A stretch of 64,000 bases of DNA, from the NCBI GenBank assembly GCA_001603955.1, contig LVAA01000035.1, positions 39,356-103,355 of the forward strand, given 5' to 3'. Positions 24,217 to 32,629 of the stretch are shown in pieces. The stretch's first letter is position 1, and each line of letters begins with the position of its first letter. Made by a program: the position numbers and the translations under genes. Source of the DNA: Syntrophobacterales bacterium Delta_02. Its GTDB lineage: Bacteria > Desulfobacterota > Syntrophorhabdia > Syntrophorhabdales > Syntrophorhabdaceae. The notes below the pieces were generated by a model. The model worked only from the letters and a program-made list of their open reading frames with translations, did not search any database and was not told the origin of the DNA.

Positions 24217-24750
24217 ATGCCAACACTGGGAGAGATTGAAACATTGACGAAGTCCTGGGCCGACGCCCAGGACAGCCTCGTGGAGACCATCCAGGGCCTG
24301 GAGGACGCGGTAGAATCGCTTAGGCGCCAGTACCTTCCCGCACTGAAGAGGCAGGTGGCCATCGCCGCCGAAAGGAAGGCACAGCTCAGGGCCGCAATCG
24401 AGGACGCGAGGACGCTCTTCACACGCCCCAAGACCCTCGTTATCCACGGAGTGAAGGTGGGCTACGAGAAGGGGAAGGAGGAAGTCATCATCGAAGACGA
24501 GGACCTCACCGTCGTGCTCCTTGAGAAACACTTCCCGGAACAGAAGGACCTCTACATCAAGACAAAGAAGACCGTCAAGAAGCGGGCCGTCAAGGACCTC
24601 TCCGAGCTTGAACTGAAATCCATCGCGGTGACGGTCACGGATCCCGGCGACATCGTGGTCATCAAGTCCATGGACTCCCAGATCAAGAAGTACGTGGACA
24701 AGCTCCTGAAGGAGCGCGATGAGGACCTCGCGGCCGAGGAGGCGGCATGA
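24217..24750 (+). CDS. Gam-like host-nuclease inhibitor
   Basis: 177 residues. A long helical N-terminal half (coiled coil, about residues 1-65) is followed by RPKTLVIHGVKVGYEKGK and DLYIKTKKTVKKRAVKDL, typical of Mu Gam. The protein binds DNA ends as a Ku-like dimer and shields them from exonucleases such as RecBCD. It sits in the Mu-like early block after MuB, as expected. RBS AAGGAGGATAT precedes ATG 24217. Confidence 0.88.
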   Translation: MPTLGEIETLTKSWADAQDSLVETIQGLEDAVESLRRQYLPALKRQVAIAAERKAQLRAAIEDARTLFTRPKTLVIHGVKVGYEKGKEEVIIEDEDLTVVLLEKHFPEQKDLYIKTKKTVKKRAVKDLSELELKSIAVTVTDPGDIVVIKSMDSQIKKYVDKLLKERDEDLAAEEAA

Positions 24751-24926
24751 AACGCCGCGACCCCCGGGAACTGCTGAGGACGATGAGGAGACTGTGCCCG
24801 CCCGGGGAAGATACGGGCATCACGATCATCTCCCGGGACGACACGGGATTCCTGGCGAGGATGGAGCTCAGCCCCGAGGCGGCGCGGTGCATCGAGAAGA
24901 AGCTCCGCAAGCCCCGGGCCGAATAG
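24747..24926 (+). CDS. Small hypothetical early protein
   Basis: 59 residues beginning MKRRDPRELLRTMRRLCPPG, basic, and coupled to gam by ATGA. It contains an acidic/hydrophobic middle (ITIISRDDTGFLARMEL). No family is recognised. Confidence 0.6.
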   Translation: MKRRDPRELLRTMRRLCPPGEDTGITIISRDDTGFLARMELSPEAARCIEKKLRKPRAE

Positions 24927-24988
24927 AAGGCCGAAACGGCGCCCATCGCGCCGTCTGTCCGTCACGCGGGCACTGAGGAGGCTGTAAG

Positions 24989-25189
24989 GTGACAACAATG
25001 AACGATACGACAGCGAACAAACCAGAGGACACCGGCTGCCATGTCTGCGGCAGGACCATGAAGCGCTTCGCCCAGGACCACTGGTACTGGTATTACCGCT
25101 GCGCCTGCGGGTGCGAGCGCCTCGTCCCCAAGGAAGAGAACGAGAGGGGATATCAGCCCATGTCGGGAAAGGAGACGCCCGCCGCATGA
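24989..25189 (+). CDS. Small zinc-ribbon protein
   Basis: 66 residues from GTG 24989 (RBS GAGGAGG). CHVCGRTM and YYRCACGCERL form a two-knuckle zinc ribbon separated by an aromatic WYWYY segment. Its end overlaps the start of the GemA-like gene. Unknown role. Confidence 0.65.
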   Translation: MTTMNDTTANKPEDTGCHVCGRTMKRFAQDHWYWYYRCACGCERLVPKEENERGYQPMSGKETPAA

Positions 25190-25665
25190 GACCCGTCGAG
25201 CCCAAGCAGATACGGCTCATCCACATCGCCAAGGGCCAGCTCCACCTGGGTGATGACACCTACAGGCTCATGCTCGAGGAGTGGTTCGGCGTGAAGACGA
25301 GCAAGGACCTCACCTACAACCAGGCCTCGACGCTCATCGACGAGATGAAGAAGCTCGGTTTCCGTCTGAAGACGAAGCGGACCCCTCCCCAAAATCCCTG
25401 CTGGCCCTGCGCTCCCCGGACGCCCGGCATGCCCCTTCCCGAGAACGTCGTCGTCCTGGCGAGCCCGGGCCAGCTCCGGATGATCGAGCACCTTACCGCC
25501 GACATCAAATGGCGCCACTGGGACGGGTACCGCCGTTGGCTTAAGAAGTACTTCAAGGTCGACCAGGTGCGGACGTCCCTCGAGGCCTCAGCGGTCATCG
25601 AGGCCCTGAAGGACATGTGGAAGCGCCAGAACGGCTGCGCGTGCAAGAGGGTGCAGAATGGCTGA
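25186..25665 (+). CDS. GemA/gp16-family regulatory protein
   Basis: 159 residues from ATG 25186, overlapping the previous stop (ATGA). The N-terminal IRLIHIAKGQLHLGDDTYRL and MLEEWFGV, with the central LASPGQLRMIEHL and DGYRRWLKKYF, are the hallmarks of the Mu gp16/GemA (DUF1018) family. Family members are linked to early gene control and host gene modulation. An unusual Pro/Cys-rich linker (PPQNPCWPCAPRTPG) separates the two halves. Confidence 0.88.
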   Translation: MRPVEPKQIRLIHIAKGQLHLGDDTYRLMLEEWFGVKTSKDLTYNQASTLIDEMKKLGFRLKTKRTPPQNPCWPCAPRTPGMPLPENVVVLASPGQLRMIEHLTADIKWRHWDGYRRWLKKYFKVDQVRTSLEASAVIEALKDMWKRQNGCACKRVQNG

Positions 25666-25975
25666 CAGATCCCTTTCCTGGCTCAAGGAGATCGAGATCG
25701 AGGACCTCCTCGACAAGGACGTGAAGCTCATTCATGACCACTGCGGGATGGACGTCCTCATCGCCATGCTCGTCAACTTCCCCTCGATGGGCCTATATAT
25801 CAGCACCCGACCGCTTACAGAGGCGAAGAAGCGCTACATCAAGAAATACCACAACGGCACGAACACGAAGGATCTCTGCCGGCTTCTCGACGTGTCCGAG
25901 CGATTCGTGTATGATGTGCTTGAAAGCGGCAACAGCCTTCCCGGACAGGACCCCCTCTTCCAATTCCCTGAATAA
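25658..25975 (+). CDS. Mor-family middle transcription activator
   Basis: 105 residues. The C-terminal helix-turn-helix YIKKYHNGTNTKDLCRLLDV, then SERFVYDVLE, matches the Mor/C activator family, and the N-terminal dimerisation part is short and helical. Mor activates the middle promoter in Mu. Here a 220-bp untranslated gap follows, where a Mor-dependent late promoter would be expected. It is the last early gene. Confidence 0.82.
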   Translation: MADRSLSWLKEIEIEDLLDKDVKLIHDHCGMDVLIAMLVNFPSMGLYISTRPLTEAKKRYIKKYHNGTNTKDLCRLLDVSERFVYDVLESGNSLPGQDPLFQFPE

Positions 25976-26194
25976 CATTTCTTGAACGGCTCAAAGGACT
26001 TCCCCGCGCCGGTATTCTACTCTTTCGGGAATGAAACACCTTCCTTGCATAGCGCAGGATGCCGGGCCCGTCGCACCCGGTGTCCTGCGCCCTTTCAAGA
26101 AAAACCCCCATGAACTGGTGAAGTCCCGGAGGGGAGGCGAGCCGTTGCACAACCCGGCCGCCCCTCTACCGGGCACACGTTCGGGAGGTGCCCT
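25976..26194. promoter_or_regulatory. Early/late boundary spacer
   Basis: About 220 bases without a gene. It holds a strong hairpin (26052-26090) and should contain the late-operon promoter under control of the Mor-like activator. No clear sigma70 -35 was seen, as expected for an activator-dependent promoter. Confidence 0.4.
26052..26090 (+). terminator. Hairpin terminator at end of early operon
   Basis: GCGCAGGATGCCGGG (26052-26066) pairs with CCCGGTGTCCTGCGC (26076-26090): a 15-position stem with only the central TG/TG step mismatched, and a 9-base loop. It is followed by CCTTTC, a poor U-tract. Confidence 0.65.
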
Positions 26195-26638
26195 TTGATA
26201 CCCAAGCGCCCGGCGGAGTGCTTCATGAAGCTCGACGACACGCAGCTCCTCGCCCTGTGCATCTACGGGGAGACGGGCAAGAAGTTCATAACGGGCCAGC
26301 AACTCGGTGTGGCGTCGTGCATCATGAGCCGCGTTAAAAACAGGTATGTAGGCCAAACACTGAAGGACGTAATCCTCTTTCCCGGACAGTTCCCCTGTTT
26401 CCAGGTCGGCAACCCGAACCGCCTGGGCCTCATGGCGATCGCCGGCGGATGGGACAAGGCGTTCCAGAAAAACAAACACCTGCGCGAGTGTTACCGGATC
26501 GCCGAGGGTGTTATGAACGGAGATCTCCCGGACAATGTCTCCGGGGCAACCCACTACAGAAGAAGCAAAGACCCGACTCCCTGGTCGGAGGCGAAGGAAC
26601 TTGTCGCCGTCATCGGCGACTTTGAGTTCTACGCATAA
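26195..26638 (+). CDS. SleB-like cell-wall hydrolase (Hydrolase_2)
   Basis: 147 residues from TTG 26195 (RBS GGGAGGTG); ATG 26225 is an alternative that starts at MKLDDTQLLALC. The sequence ALCIYGETGKK, VASCIMSRVKNR, TLKDVILFPGQF and ATHYRRSKDPTPW follows the SleB/CwlJ cell-wall hydrolase pattern with a catalytic Glu in YGETG. It has no signal peptide. It begins the late operon, so it is probably an endolysin. A second muralytic enzyme is encoded 0.9 kb on. Confidence 0.8.
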   Translation: MIPKRPAECFMKLDDTQLLALCIYGETGKKFITGQQLGVASCIMSRVKNRYVGQTLKDVILFPGQFPCFQVGNPNRLGLMAIAGGWDKAFQKNKHLRECYRIAEGVMNGDLPDNVSGATHYRRSKDPTPWSEAKELVAVIGDFEFYA

Positions 26639-26650
26639 TCGGAGGTGTAC

Positions 26651-27139
26651 GTGATCTTGTATGTCATCATCTTTGTGATCGGACTTTTGCCCGGGGTCTT
26701 GCTCGGGATCCTCATCGCGAAGCGGAACCCCCGTTTCGTCGAGTGGTGCAATGCGCTCTATCTGAAGCTCCGCGGCAAGGCCGCCACAACGGTGGAGGAG
26801 ATCCGGGACCGCATCGGTGATGAGAAGGGCAGCGCCGAGGTATCCCCGGTGTCCGTAAATGTCCTGGTGAAGTATCTCCTCCGGTTCGGCCTTCCCCTGG
26901 CCGGTGTCATCGGGCTTATCGCCCTTCTGAAGGCGGACACGATATCGGTGGTCCTCTACAAGTGTTGTCTCATCCTCACGGGGTTCATTCTGGCCGAGGC
27001 GATATGGGTCGTCGGCTACAAGTACATCTTCGGGAAGATCGAAAAGGAGGGCATCAGTGAATATGACCGGCGCAGCATCATGCTTTTTCGCGGCATGCTG
27101 TACGCTGCTGTTATCCTGGGTCTCACCGCCGGACTGTAA
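26651..27139 (+). CDS. Membrane protein, holin candidate
   Basis: 162 residues from GTG 26651 (RBS CGGAGGTG). It has an N-terminal membrane segment (LYVIIFVIGLLPGVLLGILI), a polar middle of about 45 residues, then segments FGLPLAGVIGLIALL, CLILTGFILAEAIWVVGY and GMLYAAVILGLTAGL. It lies between two muralytic enzymes in the lysis block, so a holin or holin-like role is likely by context. Its last 83 bases overlap the next gene in another frame. Confidence 0.6.
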   Translation: MILYVIIFVIGLLPGVLLGILIAKRNPRFVEWCNALYLKLRGKAATTVEEIRDRIGDEKGSAEVSPVSVNVLVKYLLRFGLPLAGVIGLIALLKADTISVVLYKCCLILTGFILAEAIWVVGYKYIFGKIEKEGISEYDRRSIMLFRGMLYAAVILGLTAGL

Positions 27140-27659
27140 CGCTCTCGACCGGTGCCTCAGGTACCGCGCCCAGGTGATCCGGGAGGCCCGCTACCACATC
27201 GGCCTTAATGCCCCCTGGCACCTCTTCCTCGGGCAGATCGAGCAGGAGAGCGGATGCCGGCCGGGCGTCACCGCCTTCGACGGCGGAGCCGGCCTGGGTC
27301 AGTTCATGGCGTCGACCGCCGAGTGGATCCAGGACCGCGAGGAGGCCCTCCAGGAGATCTCCGTGAAGCCGTCACCCTATGATGCGCGGTGGTCCATCCG
27401 GGCGCTTATCCTTTACGATCGGTACCTCTACGGGGTGGTCCTGTGCGAGGGCTGGCCCTATGCATTCAGGGCATACAACGGGGGCCAGGGGATCTTGAAC
27501 AGGGAGATCCGCCGCGCGGGATCCTGCGACCGGCAGGCAATAGAAGAGCAGTGCCGGCGCAAGGTCATCAGGCTCAAGAACGGCAGTCTTCTCGATCTCT
27601 GCTGGGTGAATATCGATTACCCGCGGCAGATCGAACGCAGGGGGGAGAGGTACAGATGA
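27057..27659 (+). CDS. Exported lytic transglycosylase (SLT-like)
   Basis: 200 residues from GTG 27057, with RBS AGGAGGGCATCA inside the upstream membrane gene. The N-terminal signal is SCFFAACCTLLLSWVSP. The lysozyme-like core has catalytic Glu in LFLGQIEQESGC, GGAGLGQFM and FRAYNGGQG, typical of goose-type/SLT transglycosylases. It cleaves peptidoglycan in the periplasm and, having a signal sequence, may be exported without holin. The 83-base overlap with the holin-like gene is unusual. Confidence 0.82.
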   Translation: MNMTGAASCFFAACCTLLLSWVSPPDCNALDRCLRYRAQVIREARYHIGLNAPWHLFLGQIEQESGCRPGVTAFDGGAGLGQFMASTAEWIQDREEALQEISVKPSPYDARWSIRALILYDRYLYGVVLCEGWPYAFRAYNGGQGILNREIRRAGSCDRQAIEEQCRRKVIRLKNGSLLDLCWVNIDYPRQIERRGERYR

Positions 27660-28093
27660 CGACAGAGATAGCCTTGAAGATAGCCAAAATCCTCGCTCCC
27701 GTCCTCATCGGAGCCATCATCGGCGCCGCCATCGCCGGCTGGATCCAGCAGACCAGGCTCACCATGAAGGAGATGGAGCTCACAAAGGTGAAAGAGGAAC
27801 TCGCGACCACACAGAGGGAGCTCACCGACTGCCAGGACGCGAACGCGATGAGCCAGGCAACGATCGGGAGCATGAAGGCGGAGTTGCAATCGACACAGAC
27901 AAGCTGCACGGCAAGGCTCAAACAGAAGGAGCGCACGGCCGCCGAGATCACGCGGATCGACAACCTGAAACCGGGGGTGAAGGCAAATGAGACAAAGGGC
28001 AATGCTGGCAATAGTGGTACTGGTGATCCTATCCTCGACGGCCTTAACCGGTTGTACCTCCGGGAAGGAAAACCGGCAGATCGTGAGGACTGA
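27656..28093 (+). CDS. Inner-membrane spanin candidate (Rz-like)
   Basis: 145 residues from ATG 27656 (GGGGGAGAGG RBS). The N-terminal membrane helix is ILAPVLIGAIIGAAIAGWI. A long periplasmic coiled coil follows (MKEMELTKVKEELATTQREL). This topology and position are those of i-spanins. The last 107 bases overlap a lipoprotein gene in the +1 frame, the classic embedded Rz/Rz1 layout. It joins the inner to the outer membrane at lysis. Confidence 0.8.
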   Translation: MTTEIALKIAKILAPVLIGAIIGAAIAGWIQQTRLTMKEMELTKVKEELATTQRELTDCQDANAMSQATIGSMKAELQSTQTSCTARLKQKERTAAEITRIDNLKPGVKANETKGNAGNSGTGDPILDGLNRLYLREGKPADRED

Positions 28094-28289
28094 GTACGTG
28101 AGGCAACAGGTCCCGGAGCCTCCGGCGCCGCCGGAATACTACCCGGTCACCTTCACGGCGAGGGACGGCTTCTACTGTCTCGATCCCGACAACGCGAAGG
28201 GGCTCCTCAAGAACCGCGAACTGGACAGGGGCTACCAGACGGAGATGAGAGGCACCTTGGAAGGCATGAAGGAGGGCGAAGGCAGATGA
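27987..28289 (+). CDS. Outer-membrane spanin candidate (Rz1-like lipoprotein)
   Basis: 100 residues. The signal peptide ends in lipobox LTGC, and the mature part is Pro-rich near the start (QQVPEPPAPPEYYPV) as in many Rz1 proteins. It starts inside the Rz-like gene and runs past its end. It acts as the outer-membrane partner in host envelope fusion. Confidence 0.8.
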   Translation: MRQRAMLAIVVLVILSSTALTGCTSGKENRQIVRTEYVRQQVPEPPAPPEYYPVTFTARDGFYCLDPDNAKGLLKNRELDRGYQTEMRGTLEGMKEGEGR

Positions 28290-28627
28290 CCCCCGAGACC
28301 GCACATACCCTGGCCGCGATCGCGACGATCATCGACAAGCTCGGCGCCCTGCCGATAGGGACGCTCCTCATCGTCATCATCTTCGGTCCGTGGATCTTTA
28401 CCTTTGTGATGGAAAGAGCCCACGAGAAACGGATCACAGCGATGGAGGCCATGTACAAGAGCAACGTGAAGCTTGTCGAAGCCTACGCAAGACTGGCCGA
28501 CGGGCTTAACGATGTAATCACGCTCAACACGGCGAAGTGGAGCGAGACGATCGACAAGATCAACGCGAACCAGTACTGTCCCCTGGCACGGGTGAAGAAG
28601 GTCCACATGGAGGATATGCATGGGTGA
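28286..28627 (+). CDS. Small single-span membrane protein
   Basis: 113 residues with one hydrophobic segment (GTLLIVIIFGPWIFTFVM, about residues 25-42) and a C-terminal helical tail. It overlaps the spanin stop (ATGA). It belongs to the lysis/late block and could be a holin or antiholin; the family is not recognised. Confidence 0.6.
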   Translation: MTPETAHTLAAIATIIDKLGALPIGTLLIVIIFGPWIFTFVMERAHEKRITAMEAMYKSNVKLVEAYARLADGLNDVITLNTAKWSETIDKINANQYCPLARVKKVHMEDMHG

Positions 28628-28865
28628 GATAGCGAGGCTCAAAACGGAGATACAGGCGAGGAAGTTCCGGGCCCTGGAACTCGCGGCGGAGATCGACCGT
28701 AAGGTGAAGGACATCAAGGAGGCCCTCTCCGGCTATCCCCTCACGAAGCCCGAGAACTTGCGGCTCGCCATGATCGCTGAGATCTCCGCCGTGCTCGAGA
28801 GGCTCCAAGCAGAATACCTCCAGGTGCAGCGCGAGATCGAGCTTGCCGAGAAGGAGCTGCAATAG
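28620..28865 (+). CDS. Small coiled-coil protein (Mu gp26-like position)
   Basis: 81 residues, predicted helical and coiled coil throughout (IARLKTEIQARKFRALELAA). In position it corresponds to the small gene before the small terminase of Mu-like phages. No catalytic motif. Confidence 0.6.
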   Translation: MGEIARLKTEIQARKFRALELAAEIDRKVKDIKEALSGYPLTKPENLRLAMIAEISAVLERLQAEYLQVQREIELAEKELQ

Positions 28866-29378
28866 ATGGCGAACAGATCCTACCAGATCGAGACCCGCGA
28901 GGACGCCTACGAGACCTGGCGCTCTTGCGGACAGAACATGGAGCAGACCCTCGCCGAGCTTAAGAAAAGGGGCTACTCCATCTCGAAGCCTACCCTTTAC
29001 GACTGGATGGAGAAGTACGGGTGGAAGGACCGGGCGACCCGCGCCGAGGTGTACGAGAAGAAGACGGGCGACCCGGCGATGAGCGCCGAGGCCCGGGCTC
29101 TTCTGTCCCTCGAGAAGGTCCAGGAGCGCTACGAGGCGTACTTCGAGACCCTGGGACCGGGCAAGGTCGACAACCAGGCCATGTTCGCCTACACGGGGAT
29201 CGTCAAGTCCATCACGGAGATAAAGGCGAAGACCGGGGCCGTCAAGGCGGCACTCTTCCTCGACTTCATGAAGGACCTCATCGGGTGGCTCGGCAAGAAC
29301 GACCCCGCAGCCCTCGAGGCCATCGAGCGGAACTTCGATGATTTCGTGAGATACGCACAGGAGACGTATGCCGCTTAG
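28866..29378 (+). CDS. Small terminase subunit (Mu gp27-like)
   Basis: 170 residues starting right after the previous stop. The N-terminal HTH (WRSCGQNMEQTLAELKKRG, then ISKPTLYDWMEKYGWKDR) is a DNA-recognition domain. A helical oligomerisation region follows. It sits directly before the large terminase with an 11-base overlap, the normal place. It is thought to recognise phage DNA for packaging. Confidence 0.78.
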   Translation: MANRSYQIETREDAYETWRSCGQNMEQTLAELKKRGYSISKPTLYDWMEKYGWKDRATRAEVYEKKTGDPAMSAEARALLSLEKVQERYEAYFETLGPGKVDNQAMFAYTGIVKSITEIKAKTGAVKAALFLDFMKDLIGWLGKNDPAALEAIERNFDDFVRYAQETYAA

Positions 29379-31062
29379 TGCCAGACAGCGCAATTTTAAC
29401 AGGGAGATAGAGACCCTCCGGGCCCTCATCCAGTCGAAGGCGAAGCCCTTTGCCGACGACAAAAAGGCGCAGCGCGAGCGCATGAAGCGCGGCGAGAAGG
29501 ATCTCGCCTTCTTCGGGCAGACCTACTTTCCCCACTACCTCGACACACCGCCCTCGGCTCTCCACAGGTATTTCTGCGACCGCTACCCGGCGATGATTGA
29601 GAAGGCCGTCGAGACGAGTGCCGGCGACCGGGAGGCCGACGCAGCCCCCCGGGGCAACGCGAAGTCGACGTGGACGACGCTCATCCTCCCCGTATGGTGC
29701 ACCGTCTACAAGAAGAGGCACTTCATCCTGGAGGTCTCCGAGACGGCCCTGCAGTCCCAGGACTTCCTCTCTTTCATCAAGGCAGAGCTCGAGACGAACG
29801 AGAGGCTAAAGCAGGACTTTCCCGACGCCTGCGGTGAAGGGCCCGTCTGGCGGGCGGACACCATCATCACCAGGAACGGTGTCAAGGTCCGCGGTGTCGG
29901 CGCCGGCCAGAAGCTCCGCGGCATGCGCCACGGGGCGAAGCGTCCTGACCTCGTCATCGGGGATGACCTCGAGAACGATGAGTCCGTGGAGTCTCCGGAC
30001 CAGCGTAAGAAGCTGGAAAAGTGGTTCTTCAAGGCCCTCATGAAGATCGGGCAGCCCGACACGGTCTACATCATTGTCGGCACCATCCTCCACTACGATT
30101 CGCTCCTGTCCAATCTCCTCAAGAAGCCGGGATGGAAGGGGCGCAAGTTCAAGGCCGTCTTGAAATGGTCACAGTCGGGGCTGTGGGACGCCTGGGAGGC
30201 CCTTTTCGCCGACATCACGATCGGCAAGGAGGAGGCGGAAGAACGGGCGGACGGTTTCTTCTGCGAGCACCGGGAGGAGATGCTCGCCGGCACCGAGGTC
30301 CTCTGGAAGGAGCGGGAGGACTACTACTACCTCATGAAGATGCGCGTCTCCGAGGGCCGGGCATACTTCGACAGCGAGAAGCAGAACGATCCCATCAGCC
30401 CCGAGGACTGTCTCTTCAGGGAGGAGGACATCGTCTACTACGACGACGACGACGTGGACCTCGCGGGGATCCCCCTCGACGGGACCCTCGATCCGTCCCT
30501 GGGCAAGAAGTCGAAACGCCATGACCCCTCGGCCATCATCGGGGGCAAGTACATAAACGGCAGGATCTACCTGACCATCGCCGACATCGAGAAGCGCGTG
30601 CCCGACAGAATCATCGAGAACGTCCTCGTCTATCATGGGCGGGAACGCTTCCGGGCCTTCGGTGTCGAGTCGATCCAGTTCCAGGAGTTCTTCGCCACGT
30701 CCCTCGCGAAGGAGGCCCATAAAAGAAACCTCACGCTCAACGTCGTGGAGCTCCATCCCCACACGGACAAGCTCCTGCGTATCCAGACCCTGCAGCCCTG
30801 GATCAAGAACGGGTGGATCGTCTTCAGGAGAAACATGCGGGCCCTCATCGATCAGCTCGTCCACTACCCCATGGGGGACCATGACGACGGACCCGACGCC
30901 CTGGAGCAGTTAAAGAGCATGATCGAGGCGGGGATCATCAAGGCGGCCTCGGTCTCAAGCGACGCGGAGAAGGACGATTACCACGCCGAGAGGCCCGGGA
31001 GGGAGCGCATGGGCAGGATGCGGGACCACTATGGGAGATCGGGGAGGAGGCAGGCTGCATGA
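29368..31062 (+). CDS. Large terminase subunit (Mu gp28-like)
   Basis: 564 residues. The ATPase Walker A is APRGNAKST (about residue 92) and Walker B is LVIGDDLENDE. The C-terminal RNase-H-like nuclease region contains GTLDPSLGKKSKRHDPSAI and later DHDDGPDALEQL. It packages DNA into the prohead and cuts it at headful in host flanking DNA as Mu does. The next gene overlaps its stop (ATGA). Confidence 0.9.
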   Translation: MPLSARQRNFNREIETLRALIQSKAKPFADDKKAQRERMKRGEKDLAFFGQTYFPHYLDTPPSALHRYFCDRYPAMIEKAVETSAGDREADAAPRGNAKSTWTTLILPVWCTVYKKRHFILEVSETALQSQDFLSFIKAELETNERLKQDFPDACGEGPVWRADTIITRNGVKVRGVGAGQKLRGMRHGAKRPDLVIGDDLENDESVESPDQRKKLEKWFFKALMKIGQPDTVYIIVGTILHYDSLLSNLLKKPGWKGRKFKAVLKWSQSGLWDAWEALFADITIGKEEAEERADGFFCEHREEMLAGTEVLWKEREDYYYLMKMRVSEGRAYFDSEKQNDPISPEDCLFREEDIVYYDDDDVDLAGIPLDGTLDPSLGKKSKRHDPSAIIGGKYINGRIYLTIADIEKRVPDRIIENVLVYHGRERFRAFGVESIQFQEFFATSLAKEAHKRNLTLNVVELHPHTDKLLRIQTLQPWIKNGWIVFRRNMRALIDQLVHYPMGDHDDGPDALEQLKSMIEAGIIKAASVSSDAEKDDYHAERPGRERMGRMRDHYGRSGRRQAA

Positions 31063-32468
31063 GCATCAAGGACCGATTGATCGGGGCTTTCTTCGGAGGG
31101 ATCATCGAACAGAAGGTGAACGATCGTCTCAAGGCGGCGAGCGTTCTCGATGCTCCCGGAGACGCGGGATGGAGGAAACTCACCGGCAACCCCGACAGGA
31201 ATCTTCTACCCACCACCCAGGAGAGGATGATCGAGATCGCGTACTGGCTCTACGAGACAAACCCCTTCGCCCGGTGGTACGTGGACATCACTGTCGCCTT
31301 CATCCTTGGAGAGGGTCTGCCCTACGAGGCGGAGAACGAGGAGGTGAAGGCCGTCCTCGACGAGTTCTGGTACGACCCCATCAATCGCATGGACCTTTAC
31401 TTCCCGAAGCATTGCCGGGAGCTCATGATCTACGGTGAGCTGTGCCTGCCCGTTTTCACAGCGGAGAACACGGGAAAGGTCCGCCTGGGGTTCATCGACC
31501 CGGCCGAGATCAGTGACGTCATCACCGATCCGGAGAACGTGAAGGTGATCATCGGCGCCGTAATCAAGGGGAGTGCCGGCACGGGCACCGATCGGAGGCT
31601 CAAGACGATCCTCCCGAAGGAAGCCGAGTACATCCTCTCCCCTGGCGCCCGTGCCCTGAGGGATAATTTTACCGACGGCGAGTGCTTCTACTACGCCATC
31701 AACAACGTGACGAACTCCCCGCGGGGCCGCAGCGAATACCTTCCCATCGCGGACTGGCTCGACGTCTACGAGCAGTTCCTCTTCGACTACGCCGACAAGT
31801 GGCCGCAGCTCAATGCCTTCGTCTGGGACCTCCTCGTCCAGGACGGGGACGACAAGGCGATAAAGGAGCAGCTCGCGAATTTCACCAAGAAGCCGGGCAG
31901 CGTCTTCGGCCACAACGGCAAGGTCAGCCTCACCGCCGTCACCCCTGACCTCAAGGCCATCGACGCGGAGACGGGGGCGCGGCTCTTCAGGAACCACATC
32001 CTCGGCCGCAAGGGCTTCCCCGAGCACTGGTACGGGGGAGGCGGTGATGTGAACCTCGCGACGGCGGGCGAGATGGGGACCCCGGCGTACAAGATGCTCT
32101 CTCTCGATCAGAAGGAGATCAAGTACATTCTGGAGGACATCTTCACCGTCGTCATCGATCGGCGCAGGCAGGCGCGCACCCTCATTGTCACCGACGAGGA
32201 GGCCCTCCAGTTCACCGTCTCGACGCCGGAACTCGTCTCCAAGGACATGACGAAGAACTCCGCGGCGATCCAGCAGGTGGCGGCGGCACTCGTCAGCGCC
32301 GAGAACCAGGGCTGGGTGGACAAGGAGACGGCCCGGAAGGTCTTCGCCTATATCATCGGCATGCTCGGCATCGACGTCGACCTCGACACCGTCGTCGAGA
32401 ACATGCGGCGGCAGAGCGAGGACGAGGGGTACGAGGACTACGGGTCTTCCCCCGGGGGTGACGAATGA
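31059..32468 (+). CDS. Portal protein
   Basis: 469 residues. It carries the portal pattern: NPFARWYVDITVAFILGEGL early, DPAEISDVITDPEN in the middle (crown/wing), LARDNF-like and PRGRSEYLPIADWL, then a long helical stem. An acidic tail (EDEGYEDYG) ends the protein. The portal ring forms the DNA entry vertex. Overlaps of 4 bases link it to the terminase and to the small gene after it. Confidence 0.85.
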   Translation: MSIKDRLIGAFFGGIIEQKVNDRLKAASVLDAPGDAGWRKLTGNPDRNLLPTTQERMIEIAYWLYETNPFARWYVDITVAFILGEGLPYEAENEEVKAVLDEFWYDPINRMDLYFPKHCRELMIYGELCLPVFTAENTGKVRLGFIDPAEISDVITDPENVKVIIGAVIKGSAGTGTDRRLKTILPKEAEYILSPGARALRDNFTDGECFYYAINNVTNSPRGRSEYLPIADWLDVYEQFLFDYADKWPQLNAFVWDLLVQDGDDKAIKEQLANFTKKPGSVFGHNGKVSLTAVTPDLKAIDAETGARLFRNHILGRKGFPEHWYGGGGDVNLATAGEMGTPAYKMLSLDQKEIKYILEDIFTVVIDRRRQARTLIVTDEEALQFTVSTPELVSKDMTKNSAAIQQVAAALVSAENQGWVDKETARKVFAYIIGMLGIDVDLDTVVENMRRQSEDEGYEDYGSSPGGDE

Positions 32469-32629
32469 CAGGTGCCTCGGGAGTCATCATGCAAATCTGG
32501 CCTCAGGATGCGTTTGAGGCGTTGACAAGGGCAAATACCCGCGGGTTGTCGTTGACAGGTGTTATAACTATGTCAACGGCGATTGTGGCGGGTATTCCGG
32601 GGCAGGCCCGGGGGGTATTTCCGGCATGA
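32465..32629 (+). CDS. Small coupled ORF between portal and MuF
   Basis: 54 residues beginning MTGASGVIMQIWPQDAFEAL. It overlaps the portal stop as ATGA and the MuF start as ATGA, so translation can pass from portal to MuF through it. The hydrophobic core (SLTGVITMSTAIVAGIPG) resembles one membrane segment. No family is recognised. Confidence 0.5.
   Translation: MTGASGVIMQIWPQDAFEALTRANTRGLSLTGVITMSTAIVAGIPGQARGVFPA

Noticed and set aside
23513..24244. 243-residue minus-strand ORF in the early block
   Set aside because: Antisense to MuB end and several coupled small genes with good RBS; no recognisable domain.
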